A stretch of 64,000 nt of DNA from Streptomyces katrae (GCF_002028425.1 NZ_CP020042.1:5803560-5867559), one strand, 5' to 3'; numbered from the stretch's first letter, positions 1-8,184 are shown. Program-made: numbers and translations. Notes: generated by a model not told the origin, from the sequence alone.

Positions 1-115
1 GGTGCTGCGGACGGAGTAGCGGACAACCACGCCTGAACCGCGGCTCCTGCGGACGGACTTCCGTAACTCACGACGACCTGCCCGCGCGAGGGAGCCGGGC
101 CCGAGGGGCCCGTCC

Positions 116-121
116 TACGCT
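116..121 (+). promoter_or_regulatory. Possible -10 element for a leaderless antiporter mRNA
   Basis: The hexamer TACGCT fits the streptomycete -10 pattern TAnnnT and lies exactly 7 nt before the GTG start at 129. No Shine-Dalgarno sequence precedes that GTG. This spacing would place the transcription start on or next to the start codon, giving a leaderless mRNA. No convincing -35 is visible, so this is an inference from spacing only. Confidence 0.35.
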
Positions 122-128
122 TCGTGAG

Positions 129-1442
129 GTGACGACCGCAGCCGCGCCCGTTCCCGCCCCCACCCACCACGCCCTGCTGGTGCTCCTCCTCCAGCTGGCG
201 CTCCTGCTGCTCCTCGCCGTCTGCCTCGGGCAGCTGGCCGCGCGCTTCAGGCTGCCCGCGATCGTCGGAGAGCTCTGCGCGGGGGTCCTCGTCGGCCCCT
301 CGGTCCTCGGCCATCTGCTGCCCGGCTTCGCCGCCTGGCTGCTGCCGCAGCAGCCCGAGCAGATGCACCTCCTCGACGCGGTCGGGCAGCTCGGCGTCCT
401 GCTCCTCGTCGGGATCACCGGGATGGAACTCCAGTCCGACCTCGTCCGGCGGCGCGGCGCCACCGCGGTACGGGTGAGCGCCGCCGGTCTCATCCTGCCC
501 CTGGTGCTCGGCGTCGCCACGGGCTACCTGCTGCCCCGCTCACTGCTGCCCGCCGGCACCGACCCGACGGTGTTCGCCCTGTTCCTCGGCGTGGCCCTGT
601 GCGTCAGCGCGATCCCGGTGATCGCCAAGACCCTGCTGGACATGGACCTCCTGCACCGCGAGGTCGGCCAGCTGACCCTGGCCTCCGGGGTGATCGACGA
701 CGTCGTCGGCTGGTTCCTGCTCTCCGTCGTCTCGGCGATGGCCACGGCCGGCCTGACCGCCGGCCGGCTCGCCGCCTCCCTGCTCTACCCCGTGGGCGTC
801 GTGCTGTTCGCCCTGCTGGTGGGCCGGCCCGCCGTCAGGCTCGCGCTGGGCGCGGCCGGCCGCTCGCCCGAGCCCGGGCCGACCGTCGCCGTGGCGGCGC
901 TGGCCGTACTGCTCGGCTCCGCGGGTGCGCACGCCCTGGGTCTGGAGCCGGTCTTCGGGGCCTTCGTCGCCGGCGTACTGATCAGCACCAGCGGCAGACC
1001 GGACCGGGAGAAACTGGCCCCGCTGCGCACCACGGTGCTGGCCTTCCTCGCGCCGCTCTACTTCGCCACGGCCGGGCTCCGGACGGACCTGACGGCGCTG
1101 GCCAGGCCGGCGGTCCTGGCCGCGGCCTGCGCGGTCCTCGCCGTGGCCGTCGTCGGCAAGTTCGCGGGGGCCTACGCCGGGGCGAAGCTGAGCCGGCTCA
1201 GCGGCTGGGAGGCCTTCGCCCTCGGCGCCGGCATGAACTCCCGCGGGGTGATCGAGGTGATCGTGGCGATGACAGGCCTGCGGCTCGGCATCCTCGGACC
1301 CGAGGCGTACACCGTCGTCATCCTCGTCGCGATCGTGACCTCCCTCATGGCCCCGCCCCTCCTGCGCCTGGCCATGGCCCGCGTCGAGGAGGGACCGGAC
1401 CCGCAACCCCACCCGGCCCCGGTTGCCGCGGCCGGCGTCTGA
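129..1442 (+). CDS. Cation:proton antiporter, CPA2 (KefB/NapA-like) family
   Basis: An integral membrane antiporter expected to exchange Na+ or K+ for H+. The 437 residues hold about twelve hydrophobic segments between residues ~15 and ~415. Family hallmarks are GELCAGVLVGPSVLG (47-61) and the paired membrane aspartates D191-D192 in GVIDDVVGW, which in this family carry the transported cation or protons. It has the bare transport domain and no C-terminal TrkA-N regulatory domain. The C-terminal ~20 residues are Pro-rich and probably cytoplasmic. The GTG at 129 is chosen because conserved sequence begins soon after it and nothing upstream looks coding; it has no Shine-Dalgarno. Its 3' end faces the wHTH gene with only an 11-bp gap. 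The ion specificity cannot be read from the sequence. Confidence 0.85.
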   Translation: MTTAAAPVPAPTHHALLVLLLQLALLLLLAVCLGQLAARFRLPAIVGELCAGVLVGPSVLGHLLPGFAAWLLPQQPEQMHLLDAVGQLGVLLLVGITGMELQSDLVRRRGATAVRVSAAGLILPLVLGVATGYLLPRSLLPAGTDPTVFALFLGVALCVSAIPVIAKTLLDMDLLHREVGQLTLASGVIDDVVGWFLLSVVSAMATAGLTAGRLAASLLYPVGVVLFALLVGRPAVRLALGAAGRSPEPGPTVAVAALAVLLGSAGAHALGLEPVFGAFVAGVLISTSGRPDREKLAPLRTTVLAFLAPLYFATAGLRTDLTALARPAVLAAACAVLAVAVVGKFAGAYAGAKLSRLSGWEAFALGAGMNSRGVIEVIVAMTGLRLGILGPEAYTVVILVAIVTSLMAPPLLRLAMARVEEGPDPQPHPAPVAAAGV

Positions 1443-1453
1443 CCCGCCCCGGA

Positions 1454-1786
1454 TCAGCCCAGCGGGCCCGCGATGGCCGCCAGGGCGGCGAGGTGCCGGC
1501 GGTAGCCGGCCAGGCCGTCCTCAGTCAGCCGCAGCCAGGTCCGCGGCCTGCGCCCGACCCGACCCTTCTCGACGGCCACCCAGCCCTCCTCCTCCAGCCG
1601 CGTCACCTGCTTGGACAGCGCGGAGTCGGTGATCTCCACGAGGTCCCGCACGGAGGCGAACTCGGCCTTCTCCACGGGCGCGAGCGCCGCCACGATCGAC
1701 AGCCGCACCGCCGAGGAGAGCAGCGGTGCGAGGGCGTGGCGGGGATGCGGGGAGCGCCCCGGATCCGCCGGGGTCTGCGTGCTCAT
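1454..1786 (-). CDS. Short winged-helix transcriptional regulator (MarR-like)
   Basis: A 110-residue DNA-binding protein. The wHTH spans residues ~25-95: the recognition-helix region is LSKQVTRLEEEGWV (57-70), followed by a basic wing GRVGRRPRTW. It belongs to the short one-domain group often encoded with a small membrane protein that it regulates. The ATG at 1786 is chosen over longer reading because it overlaps the stop of the upstream membrane-protein gene in an ATGA (1783-1786), implying translational coupling. It probably binds the palindrome at 2254-2276 and autoregulates the pair. The signal it senses is unknown. Confidence 0.75.
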   Translation of the reverse strand: MSTQTPADPGRSPHPRHALAPLLSSAVRLSIVAALAPVEKAEFASVRDLVEITDSALSKQVTRLEEEGWVAVEKGRVGRRPRTWLRLTEDGLAGYRRHLAALAAIAGPLG

Positions 1787-2199
1787 GCCGCCCGGGTCCC
1801 CTGCCGGGCCGCCACGGCGGGCGGCAGCGCGCACACGAGCGCGGCGGCGGCCGCGAAGCCGGCACTGTCCGGGAAGACGGCGAGGCCGGCCGCGAGCGCC
1901 GCCGCGTAGCAGGCCGCCCACGCACCGACCGCCGTCAGGTGCCGGCGGGCGTACCCCCGCGGAACCACCGGCTGCCGCATCGCGAACACCGACAGCCCCG
2001 TCACCACCAGGGCGTTCGCCAGCGAGCACACCAGCGCGCCGGCCGGCCCGTGCCACAGCAGCACCGCCGGGACGAGGGCGAGCTGCCATCCGGCGAACGC
2101 CCACAAGTATCCGGCGTGCCAGCGGCCCCGCCTGCGTGCCTGGGCCTCGATGCGTGCGACGCCGCTCAGTGCGACTGCCGCGGCTGCTCGTTCGGACAT
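1783..2199 (-). CDS. Small integral membrane protein, unknown function
   Basis: A 138-residue protein with an Arg-rich N-terminus (residues 16-27) and four hydrophobic segments at roughly 31-50, 52-75, 88-110 and 113-130. I do not recognise a catalytic motif. The start at 2199 is supported by a strong purine-rich ribosome site (GGGGAGGGGA) just upstream. It is the first gene of a two-gene operon with the wHTH regulator. Such regulator/membrane-protein pairs commonly respond to membrane-active or exported compounds, but nothing in this sequence names one. Confidence 0.6.
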   Translation of the reverse strand: MSERAAAAVALSGVARIEAQARRRGRWHAGYLWAFAGWQLALVPAVLLWHGPAGALVCSLANALVVTGLSVFAMRQPVVPRGYARRHLTAVGAWAACYAAALAAGLAVFPDSAGFAAAAALVCALPPAVAARQGTRAA

Positions 2200-2253
2200 G
2201 GGTCGTCCCCTCCCCGTAGTGCTCCGGGCGGCCTGTGCATGGCCACCCGGCAT

Positions 2254-2276
2254 CTAGTTTCCACTATGGAAAGTAG
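2254..2276 (-). promoter_or_regulatory. Palindromic operator candidate upstream of the wHTH/membrane-protein operon
   Basis: A 23-bp near-perfect palindrome with arms CTAgTTTCCA and TGGAAAgTAG around a 3-bp centre; the only arm mismatch is G/G at 2257 and 2273. It lies 55 bp upstream of the start at 2199 and is AT-rich in a GC-rich background. Size, symmetry and position suit a dimeric winged-helix repressor, most simply the co-transcribed regulator. Confidence 0.55.
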
Positions 2277-2408
2277 TTGGCGATGCGTCAGGTGTCCATA
2301 TCGCCGTACGAGTCCGGGGTGTGGCCGGAACGTGTCGGGTCGCACCTGCGGTGGACCGGCATGATCTACCGTGGGGCGGCATCTGCTGGTGTGGCGTGAG
2401 ACGGGGGC

Positions 2409-5108
2409 ATGGGCGTGCCGATCGGATTTGTCGACCGCGTGGAGCACCTGGACGAGCTGCGCTCGGTCGTCGCCGCGCTCGGGGACGGGCGGGGCGGGCA
2501 GGCCATCGCGGTCGACGGGGTGTCGGGCATGGGCAAGTCGGCGCTGCTGCGGGCCTTCGAGGCCGAGGCGCCCGCCGGCTGCCGCGTCGTGTCCACCCGG
2601 TGCCGCCCCGGTATCGGCCCCGACCTGATGTACGGGCCGGTCCTCGACCTGCTCCTGAAGCTGGGCGAGGCCGAGCCCCGGCGGCGCGGGCGCTTGCGGC
2701 GGATGCTCGGCGCCACCGGGCAGGGGGTGGTCCGTTCGGCCCCCGAGGTCCTCTCGGCGATCGTCCCGGGACTGGGGGCCGTGTTCACCCTGGGCCGGGA
2801 GATCACCGAGGCCTCCCTCGACTCCGGCTCCATGCCCTTCGACAGCCTCCTGCCCTTCCGGCACGCGGCCGCCCTGCGGATCGCGGAGGGCCTGCTCGAA
2901 CTCGTGCGCCAGGGCCCGCCGACCGTCATCGTCATCGACGACGTCCAGCACATCGACGAGAGCAGCCAGCTCGTCCTGGACCAGCTGCTGCGCGCCCTCG
3001 CCCGCGAACAGCTGGCCGTGGTCCTGAGCCACGCCAGCGACGCCGCACACGCCGGCGGCAAGGAGTCCAAGGTCGAGGCGCTGCTGCACAGCTGGGCCGG
3101 CGAGGGACTGCTGCGCCGCCGCACGATGCGCGGGCTGCCGCAGGACGCCATCGCCGAACTCGTCGCGCAGCGGCATCCCGCCGCCCCGCCGGCCCTCTCC
3201 CGCCGGCTGGCCGAACTGACCGGCGGACACGCCATCTTCGTCTCCCTCTGCCTCGACGAGTGGACCCCGCAGGACGGTGCCGAGGTACCCCTGCCGGCCA
3301 GCCTCTCCCGCGTCGTCGAGGAGCGGCTGCGCGCCCTGACCGACCAGGACCGGCTCCTGCTGGCCACCGCCGCCACCCAGGGCGACGTGTTCCTCTCCCA
3401 CACCGTCGCCGCCGCGACGGGCCTGCCCCACGACCTGGTCATGGAACGGCTGCGGCTGATCGCCCGCGACCACCGCCTGGTCGTCCCCGCGACACCGCCC
3501 GCCTGGGCGCGCTGGGAGTCCGCCGACTGCTACCGCTTCGAGCACCGGGCCCTGTGGAGCGTGGTCTACACGGAGCAGAGCGCCGAGCAGATGCGTTCGC
3601 GGCACGCCCGCATCGCGCACGCCCTCGGCCAGGGCCCGCCGGAGACCATGTCGCTGGAGCGCCGCCTGGAGGTCGCCCGCCACCTCCGCCACGGCGGCCC
3701 CTCCTGCCTCCTCGCCTCGGCCGACGCCCACTTCGACCTCGCCCGCGACGCGGCCACCCAGGGGCTCTCCTTCGCCGAGGCCGAGCGGCACTGCGAGGAG
3801 GTCATCCGCGCCGTACGGCAGCTGCCCGCCGGCACCGAGGGCCGCGACCGGCGCCTGGTCCGCGTCGTCGAACTGCTGCTCTCGCTGACCGAGGTCCGCT
3901 GGCGCGGCCAGAGCACACCGGCCGGCGGGCCGGACATCGACGCCCTGGCCGCCGAGGCGGAGGCGGCCGCCGCCCGCTGCGCCGACCCCGACCTCGTCAT
4001 CCGGGCCACCCTGCTGCGCGGCAAGACCCTGCTGGCCACCCGCGGCCTCGTCCCCTCCCTGGAGAAGCTGAGGGCGGCCGTCGAACTGGCCGAGGAACAC
4101 GGCGACCCGGCCGCCCTGTTCGTGGCCCGCGTCGAGTACGGCCGCCAGGTCTCCAAGCGCAGGCTCGCCGACGGCCTGGCCCAGCTGCGCGAGGCCGAGC
4201 GCCTGTACGCGTCGGACCCGCGCCTGGGCGGCGGCGCCACCCCGGTCCTCCAGCACGCCCGCAACCTGGGCGAGATGCAGCTCGGCATCACCCTCTTCGA
4301 CAGCGGACACCTCTCCGAGGCGCTGGCCCGCATCGGGCGGTGCGTGGCCCGGCTGCGCGAGGAGCCGCTCAACGCGGAGCTGCCCATGGCGCTCAACTAC
4401 CTCGCCCAGGTGCGCCTGGGCCTCGGCGACGGCACCGGCGCGGCGGAGGCGCTGCGCGAAGCCCTCGGGTTCGAGGCGGACCGGGGCGGCGACAGCGCCT
4501 GGCACGCCTACAACGCGGCGCTCCTCGCCCGGATCCTCGCCGACCGGCCGGAGACCCGGGACGAGGCCCGGCGGCTGATCGCCGACGCCTGGGCGGAGAC
4601 CGAACGGACCTGGCTGGCCAACCTCGTCCCCATCGTCCGCAACCTCTGCGCCGAGGTCCTCCTCGCCGGAGCGGACGGTGACCCGCGGGCCCCCGGCGCC
4701 GCGGAGGCCCTCCAGGAGGCGGAACGGCTGGCTATCGCCACCTGCGTCGAGACGCGGCGCAGCGGCATGGTCCGCAGCGAGATCGCCGCGTACTGCCTGC
4801 GCAGCCGGATCCGGCTGCGCGGGGGCGACCCGGCCGGGGCCGTGGAACAGGCCCGGGAGGCCCTGAGGATGCTGGACGAGGTGGGGGACATGCCCGCGCT
4901 GCGGACGGAGGAGGTCCTCTGGCACGCCGGGCGGGCCCTCGCGGCGTACGGGGCCGGGGAGGAGGCGCGGGGGCTGCTCGGCCGGGCTCGGCGGGAGGTC
5001 CTGCGCAAGGCGGGGCTGATCGGCGACGAGGCGCTGCGCGAGCGGTTCCTGACCGCGGTGCCGCTCAACCGCTCGCTCCTCGCGGCCGACGGGGAGGGAA
5101 CGTGCTGA
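2409..5108 (+). CDS. AAA/STAND ATPase with a long TPR-like helical region
   Basis: An 899-residue cytoplasmic signalling-type ATPase. The N-terminal module has Walker A GVSGMGKSA (37-45) and Walker B VIVIDDVQHID (~172-182), as in the AAA_16 domain of LAL/AfsR-like regulators. From residue ~400 to the end the sequence is an Ala/Leu/Glu-rich array of helical hairpins resembling tetratricopeptide repeats. Unlike true LAL regulators it has no C-terminal LuxR-type HTH: the protein ends in a helical region with no recognisable DNA-binding motif. The ATG at 2409 follows a GGGGGC stretch and lies just ahead of the conserved FVDR motif. The stop overlaps the start of the QueD gene by 7 nt, so the two are probably co-transcribed. 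The partner or ligand is unknown. Confidence 0.7.
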   Translation: MGVPIGFVDRVEHLDELRSVVAALGDGRGGQAIAVDGVSGMGKSALLRAFEAEAPAGCRVVSTRCRPGIGPDLMYGPVLDLLLKLGEAEPRRRGRLRRMLGATGQGVVRSAPEVLSAIVPGLGAVFTLGREITEASLDSGSMPFDSLLPFRHAAALRIAEGLLELVRQGPPTVIVIDDVQHIDESSQLVLDQLLRALAREQLAVVLSHASDAAHAGGKESKVEALLHSWAGEGLLRRRTMRGLPQDAIAELVAQRHPAAPPALSRRLAELTGGHAIFVSLCLDEWTPQDGAEVPLPASLSRVVEERLRALTDQDRLLLATAATQGDVFLSHTVAAATGLPHDLVMERLRLIARDHRLVVPATPPAWARWESADCYRFEHRALWSVVYTEQSAEQMRSRHARIAHALGQGPPETMSLERRLEVARHLRHGGPSCLLASADAHFDLARDAATQGLSFAEAERHCEEVIRAVRQLPAGTEGRDRRLVRVVELLLSLTEVRWRGQSTPAGGPDIDALAAEAEAAAARCADPDLVIRATLLRGKTLLATRGLVPSLEKLRAAVELAEEHGDPAALFVARVEYGRQVSKRRLADGLAQLREAERLYASDPRLGGGATPVLQHARNLGEMQLGITLFDSGHLSEALARIGRCVARLREEPLNAELPMALNYLAQVRLGLGDGTGAAEALREALGFEADRGGDSAWHAYNAALLARILADRPETRDEARRLIADAWAETERTWLANLVPIVRNLCAEVLLAGADGDPRAPGAAEALQEAERLAIATCVETRRSGMVRSEIAAYCLRSRIRLRGGDPAGAVEQAREALRMLDEVGDMPALRTEEVLWHAGRALAAYGAGEEARGLLGRARREVLRKAGLIGDEALRERFLTAVPLNRSLLAADGEGTC

Positions 5109-5480
5109 CCATCACCAAGGAGTTCCACTTCTCCGCCAGCCACGTCCTGGACCGGCTGCCCTCCTGGCACCCGTGCGCCCGGATGCACGGCCACAACTAC
5201 GCCGTCGTCATCGAGCTCTCCGGCCGCCGCGAGGACCTGACCGAGGCCGGGTTCGTCCGGGACTACCGGGACCTGGACGCCTTCAAGCAGTGGATGGACG
5301 AGACCTTCGACCACCGGCACCTCAATGAGGCGCTGGGGGGGGGGTATCTCCCCGTCGGCCGAGAACCTGGCCGTGTGGATCTTCGACCAGTGGACGGAGC
5401 GGATCCCCGAGCTGACGGCGGTCAGGATCTCGGAGACCCCGAAGACCTGGGCGGAGTACCGGCCGGCCAGGGGCGCCTGA
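5102..5480 (+). pseudogene. queD: 6-carboxytetrahydropterin synthase (QueD) family, frameshifted in a G10 tract
   Basis: The family converts 7,8-dihydroneopterin triphosphate to a 6-substituted pterin on the way to deazapurines or biopterin. Visible residues are the Zn ligands H14, H29 and H31, the CxxxHGH motif (C25-H31) and the DH pair (70-71). After HLNEAL the frame is lost in ten consecutive G (5335-5344). Removing one G restores GISPSAENLAVWIFDQW through WAEYRPARGA and a stop at 5480, giving a normal ~125-residue protein. As written, the frame runs on to 5533 into nonsense and through one arm of a terminator. This is either a sequencing error, a real null allele, or slippage. GTG start at 5102, with GGGAGGGAA upstream, overlaps the preceding gene. 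Confidence 0.75.
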
Positions 5481-5504
5481 CGGCACCGCGGCGAGGCCGG
5501 CCGG

Positions 5505-5556
5505 CCCCGGGCCCGACTGACGGGCGCGGCTGACGGGCCCTCAGGCGGGCCCGGGG
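5505..5556. terminator. Long GC-rich inverted repeat between convergent queD and SnoaL-like genes
   Basis: Arms CCCCGGGCCCG (5505-5515) and CGGGCCCGGGG (5546-5556) are perfectly complementary over 11 bp, with a 30-nt loop. The right arm lies inside the last codons of the minus-strand gene. Position between convergent stops suggests a bidirectional terminator, although each arm is also self-complementary. Confidence 0.45.
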
Positions 5557-5966
5557 GCGAGCCCGTCCTCGACCAGGCCGGCCAGGACCGCCTGGCCCAG
5601 GGCGTGGACGGCGGACTGGGGCCGGACCATCACGGTGAACTCCTTGATCCGGCCCTCCTCGTCGAACTGCAGCTGGTCGATCCCGTGGATCTGGCGGCCC
5701 GCCACCAGCGCCCGGAAGGGCAGGACGACCGTCGGGGCGGCCTCGCCGTCCGCGCTGGTCTCGGCCTCCCCCTCCAGGCGCCCCAGGTAGCGCAGGTCCT
5801 CGAAGGTGCGCAGCAGCACCCCGAACAGGCCCATGACCATGGCCTTGCCCTCGAACGGGACGAACTTCACCGGGCTGTAGAGGCGGACGTCCTCCGTGAA
5901 CAGCTCGTCCAGCGCGGCGAGATCGCGCTTCTCCACGGCGGCGCGGAAGCGTTCGGCAGTCTCCAT
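5541..5966 (-). CDS. SnoaL/NTF2-like fold protein
   Basis: A 141-residue protein of the SnoaL-like (NTF2 superfamily) type. It has an N-terminal helix (ETAERFRAAVEKRDLAALDE), then FTEDVRLYSPV and a C-terminal strand pair around QLQFDEEGRIKEFTVMVRP (~98-116), the usual cone-shaped alpha+beta barrel. Members range from small-molecule isomerases to ligand-binding proteins, and no catalytic residues can be assigned here. It is divergent from the PadR regulator, with the 34-bp palindrome at 6000-6033 between them, so it is a likely target of that regulator. Confidence 0.65.
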   Translation of the reverse strand: METAERFRAAVEKRDLAALDELFTEDVRLYSPVKFVPFEGKAMVMGLFGVLLRTFEDLRYLGRLEGEAETSADGEAAPTVVLPFRALVAGRQIHGIDQLQFDEEGRIKEFTVMVRPQSAVHALGQAVLAGLVEDGLAPGPA

Positions 5967-5999
5967 GACCCCTCCTGGAATGCGTGGTGATCCGAGTAC

Positions 6000-6033
6000 T
6001 ACTCAACAATCGGACTAGTCACTTTCTTGAGTA
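6000..6033. promoter_or_regulatory. Nested palindromic operator between the SnoaL-like and padR-type genes
   Basis: The outer arms TACTCAA (6000-6006) and TTGAGTA (6027-6033) and the inner palindrome GACTAGTC (6013-6020) share the same centre, 6016.5. AA/TT at 6008-6009 and 6024-6025 also match. It lies 34 bp upstream of the SnoaL-like start and 40 bp upstream of the PadR start, the expected place for an autoregulating PadR dimer controlling a divergent pair. Confidence 0.65.
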
Positions 6034-6072
6034 TGATGCCGACGGGTACGAGGAAAGGGAAGGGGGCCCGGC

Positions 6073-6642
6073 ATGGCACTGCGGCACGCGGTCCTGGCGG
6101 CGCTGCTCGACGACGAATACAGCGGCTACCAGCTGGCGAAGGCCTTCGACATCAGCGTCGCCAACTTCTGGCACGCCCTGCCCCAGCAGCTCTACGCCGA
6201 GCTGGCCAGGCTGGAGGCGGACGGGCTGGTCGCGGGCCGCGAGGTGGTCCAGGAGACCCGGCCCAACAAGCGCCTCTTCCGGGTCACCGAGGCCGGCCGC
6301 GCCGAGCTGGAACGGTTCGCCGAGGCCGCGTCCAAGCCGTCCTCCATCCGCGACGACCTCCTCGTCAAGGTCCAGACCGCCGACCGCATCGGCACCGGCC
6401 CCGTCATCGAGCAGCTGGAGCAGCGGGCCGCCGCCGCCGGGGCCAAGCTCGAACTCCTCGGCACACTCCTGCACCACATGCGCGGCGACACGGACGAGGC
6501 GGAGTACCTCCTGCGGGGCGAGCGGATCGGGCGGTACCTGACCTGCCTGCGCGGCCTGGCCTTCGAACGGGAGCACCGGGACTGGTGCCTGCGGACCGCG
6601 GCCGTACTACGGGAAAGGCAGCAGACGGATGCACAACGGTGA
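6073..6642 (+). CDS. PadR family transcriptional regulator
   Basis: A 189-residue PadR-type repressor. The N-terminal winged helix includes ALLDDEYSGYQLAKAF (10-25) and the YAELARLEADGLV helix, with the wing around TRPNKRLFRVTEAGRAELE. The C-terminal half is the dimerising helical region (Vir_C-like), ending in REHRDWCLRTAAVLRE. The start at 6073 is supported by GGGAAGGGGG about 8 nt upstream. It overlaps the GDSL hydrolase gene by 14 nt, implying coupled translation. It probably controls the divergent SnoaL-like gene and itself through the nested palindrome. The inducer is unknown; PadR proteins often sense phenolics or other lipophiles. Confidence 0.85.
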   Translation: MALRHAVLAALLDDEYSGYQLAKAFDISVANFWHALPQQLYAELARLEADGLVAGREVVQETRPNKRLFRVTEAGRAELERFAEAASKPSSIRDDLLVKVQTADRIGTGPVIEQLEQRAAAAGAKLELLGTLLHHMRGDTDEAEYLLRGERIGRYLTCLRGLAFEREHRDWCLRTAAVLRERQQTDAQR

Positions 6643-7402
6643 ACCCCTGTGCTACGTCGCCCTGGGCGACAGCCAGACCGAGGGGCTCGGGGACGGCGAC
6701 GACACGGTGGGCCTGCGCGGGTTCGCCGACCGGCTCGCCGAGCACCTCGCGGCCGTCCACCCGGGCCTGCTCTACGCCAACCTCGCCGTCCGCGGCCGGC
6801 TCGCCGGCCGGGTCCGGGCGGAACAGCTGGGCCCGGCCCTGGAGCTGGCGCCCGACGTGGCCACCGTCGTGGCCGGCGTCAACGACGTGCTCCGGCCCCG
6901 GTTCGACGCCGCCGAGGTGGCCGGAGAACTGGAGGAGATGTTCGCCGCACTGACCGCGGCCGGGGCCCGGGTCGCGACCGTCACCTTCCCCGACGTGGGC
7001 CGGATCGCGCCCATGGCCCGGCCGCTGCGCCCGCGCGTGGCGGAGCTCAACGCCCGCGTCCGGGCCGCCGCCGCGCGCCACGGGGTCGTGGTCGCCGAGA
7101 CGGGCCGGGCGGCCGTGGGGACCGACCCGCGCCTGTGGAGCACCGACCGGCTGCACGCGAGCCCCCTCGGCCACGCCCGGATCGCCGCCGCCCTGGCCGA
7201 GGCCCTCGCCCTGCCGGGAGCCGACGACACCTGGCAGCGCCCCCTGCCGCCCCGGCCGCCGCGCACCGCCGTCCGGGCGGTGGCGGCCGAGGTGGGCTGG
7301 GCGGCGGGCTTCCTCGGCCCCTGGCTCGGCCGGCGGCTGCGCGGCGCCTCCTCCGGCGACGGCCGCACCGCCAAGCGCCCCCGTCCGCTGCCGCTCGCCT
7401 AG
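6629..7402 (+). CDS. SGNH/GDSL hydrolase
   Basis: A 257-residue esterase/lipase-type hydrolase. Block I is ALGDSQTEG with nucleophile S15, the oxyanion-hole glycine is in AVRGRLAG (~56), block III is GVNDVL with N85, and block V is DRLHAS with D173 and H176, so the catalytic set is complete. No signal peptide is present, so it should be cytoplasmic. The C-terminal ~50 residues are Pro/Arg-rich and basic, a tail beyond the catalytic core. It shares a 14-nt overlap with the padR-type gene. Its stop overlaps that of the convergent VOC gene in a shared CTAG (7399-7402). The substrate is not predictable. Confidence 0.85.
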   Translation: MHNGEPLCYVALGDSQTEGLGDGDDTVGLRGFADRLAEHLAAVHPGLLYANLAVRGRLAGRVRAEQLGPALELAPDVATVVAGVNDVLRPRFDAAEVAGELEEMFAALTAAGARVATVTFPDVGRIAPMARPLRPRVAELNARVRAAAARHGVVVAETGRAAVGTDPRLWSTDRLHASPLGHARIAAALAEALALPGADDTWQRPLPPRPPRTAVRAVAAEVGWAAGFLGPWLGRRLRGASSGDGRTAKRPRPLPLA

Positions 7403-8184
7403 TCCTCCGCGGCGGACCGCACCAGGGCGAAGACCGCCCCCTCCGGGTCCGCCACCAGGGCCAGCCGCCCCCGGATCCGGTCCCGGGGCGGGCTGAGCAC
7501 CCGGCCGCCCAGCGCGGCGACCCGGGCGGTCGCCGCGTCGGTGTCGCGGACCTCGAAGTACGTCATCCAGTGCGGGCCACGGTCGTGCGGCAGGGAGCGG
7601 CCGACCCCGTGCACCGCCGCCACCGGCCGGCCGTCCAGCCGCAGGGTCAGGTAGTCGAAGTCGGCCGAGGCCGCCGGGTGCCGCTCGGCCTCGTGGCCGA
7701 AGACGTGCTGGTAGAACTTGCCGACCGTCGACGTGTCCTGGGTGACCAGCTCGTTCCACACCGGGGTCCCCGGCACCCCGTAGGGCCGCCCGTGGCCCGA
7801 GTCCTGCCAGATCCCGAAGATCGCCCCCAGCGGGTCGGAGCAGATCGCCACCCGTCCCTCGGCCCCGGCGTCCATCGGGCCCACCGCCACCGTCCCGCCG
7901 CAGGAGCGGATCGCCTCGGCCGCGCAGTCGGCGTCGTCGATGGCGAAGTAGGGGGTCCAGGCGACCGGAAGGTTCCGGTCGGGCGGCATCTCCCCGATTC
8001 CGGCCACCTCCTCTCCGTCGAGGACGGCCCGGACGCCCGGGCCGAGCTGCGCGGGTCCCGGCTCGTACTCCCAGCCGAACAGGTCGGCGTAGAAGTCCTC
8101 GGTCCTCCCGAGCCCGTGCACCATCAGGCTCACCCAGCACGGTGTGCCGGACGGCCGCCGCGAAGCCCCCGCTGCCTCGGTCAT
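7399..8184 (-). CDS. VOC-superfamily (glyoxalase/bleomycin-resistance fold) protein with two VOC domains
   Basis: A 261-residue tandem VOC protein. The first half (residues ~15-125) carries TPCWVSLMVHGLGRTEDFYA and ends in CSDPLGAIFGIWQ. The second half (~140-258) repeats the pattern with TPVWNELVTQDTSTVGKFY and ends in VADPEGAVFALVR. Such proteins bind hydrophobic ligands or metals and include dioxygenase-like and resistance proteins. Metal ligands cannot be assigned with confidence. The ATG at 8184 is preferred over longer frames because GGAGGAG precedes it at good distance and the first VOC strand follows soon after. It is divergent from the sulfurtransferase gene. Confidence 0.75.
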   Translation of the reverse strand: MTEAAGASRRPSGTPCWVSLMVHGLGRTEDFYADLFGWEYEPGPAQLGPGVRAVLDGEEVAGIGEMPPDRNLPVAWTPYFAIDDADCAAEAIRSCGGTVAVGPMDAGAEGRVAICSDPLGAIFGIWQDSGHGRPYGVPGTPVWNELVTQDTSTVGKFYQHVFGHEAERHPAASADFDYLTLRLDGRPVAAVHGVGRSLPHDRGPHWMTYFEVRDTDAATARVAALGGRVLSPPRDRIRGRLALVADPEGAVFALVRSAAED

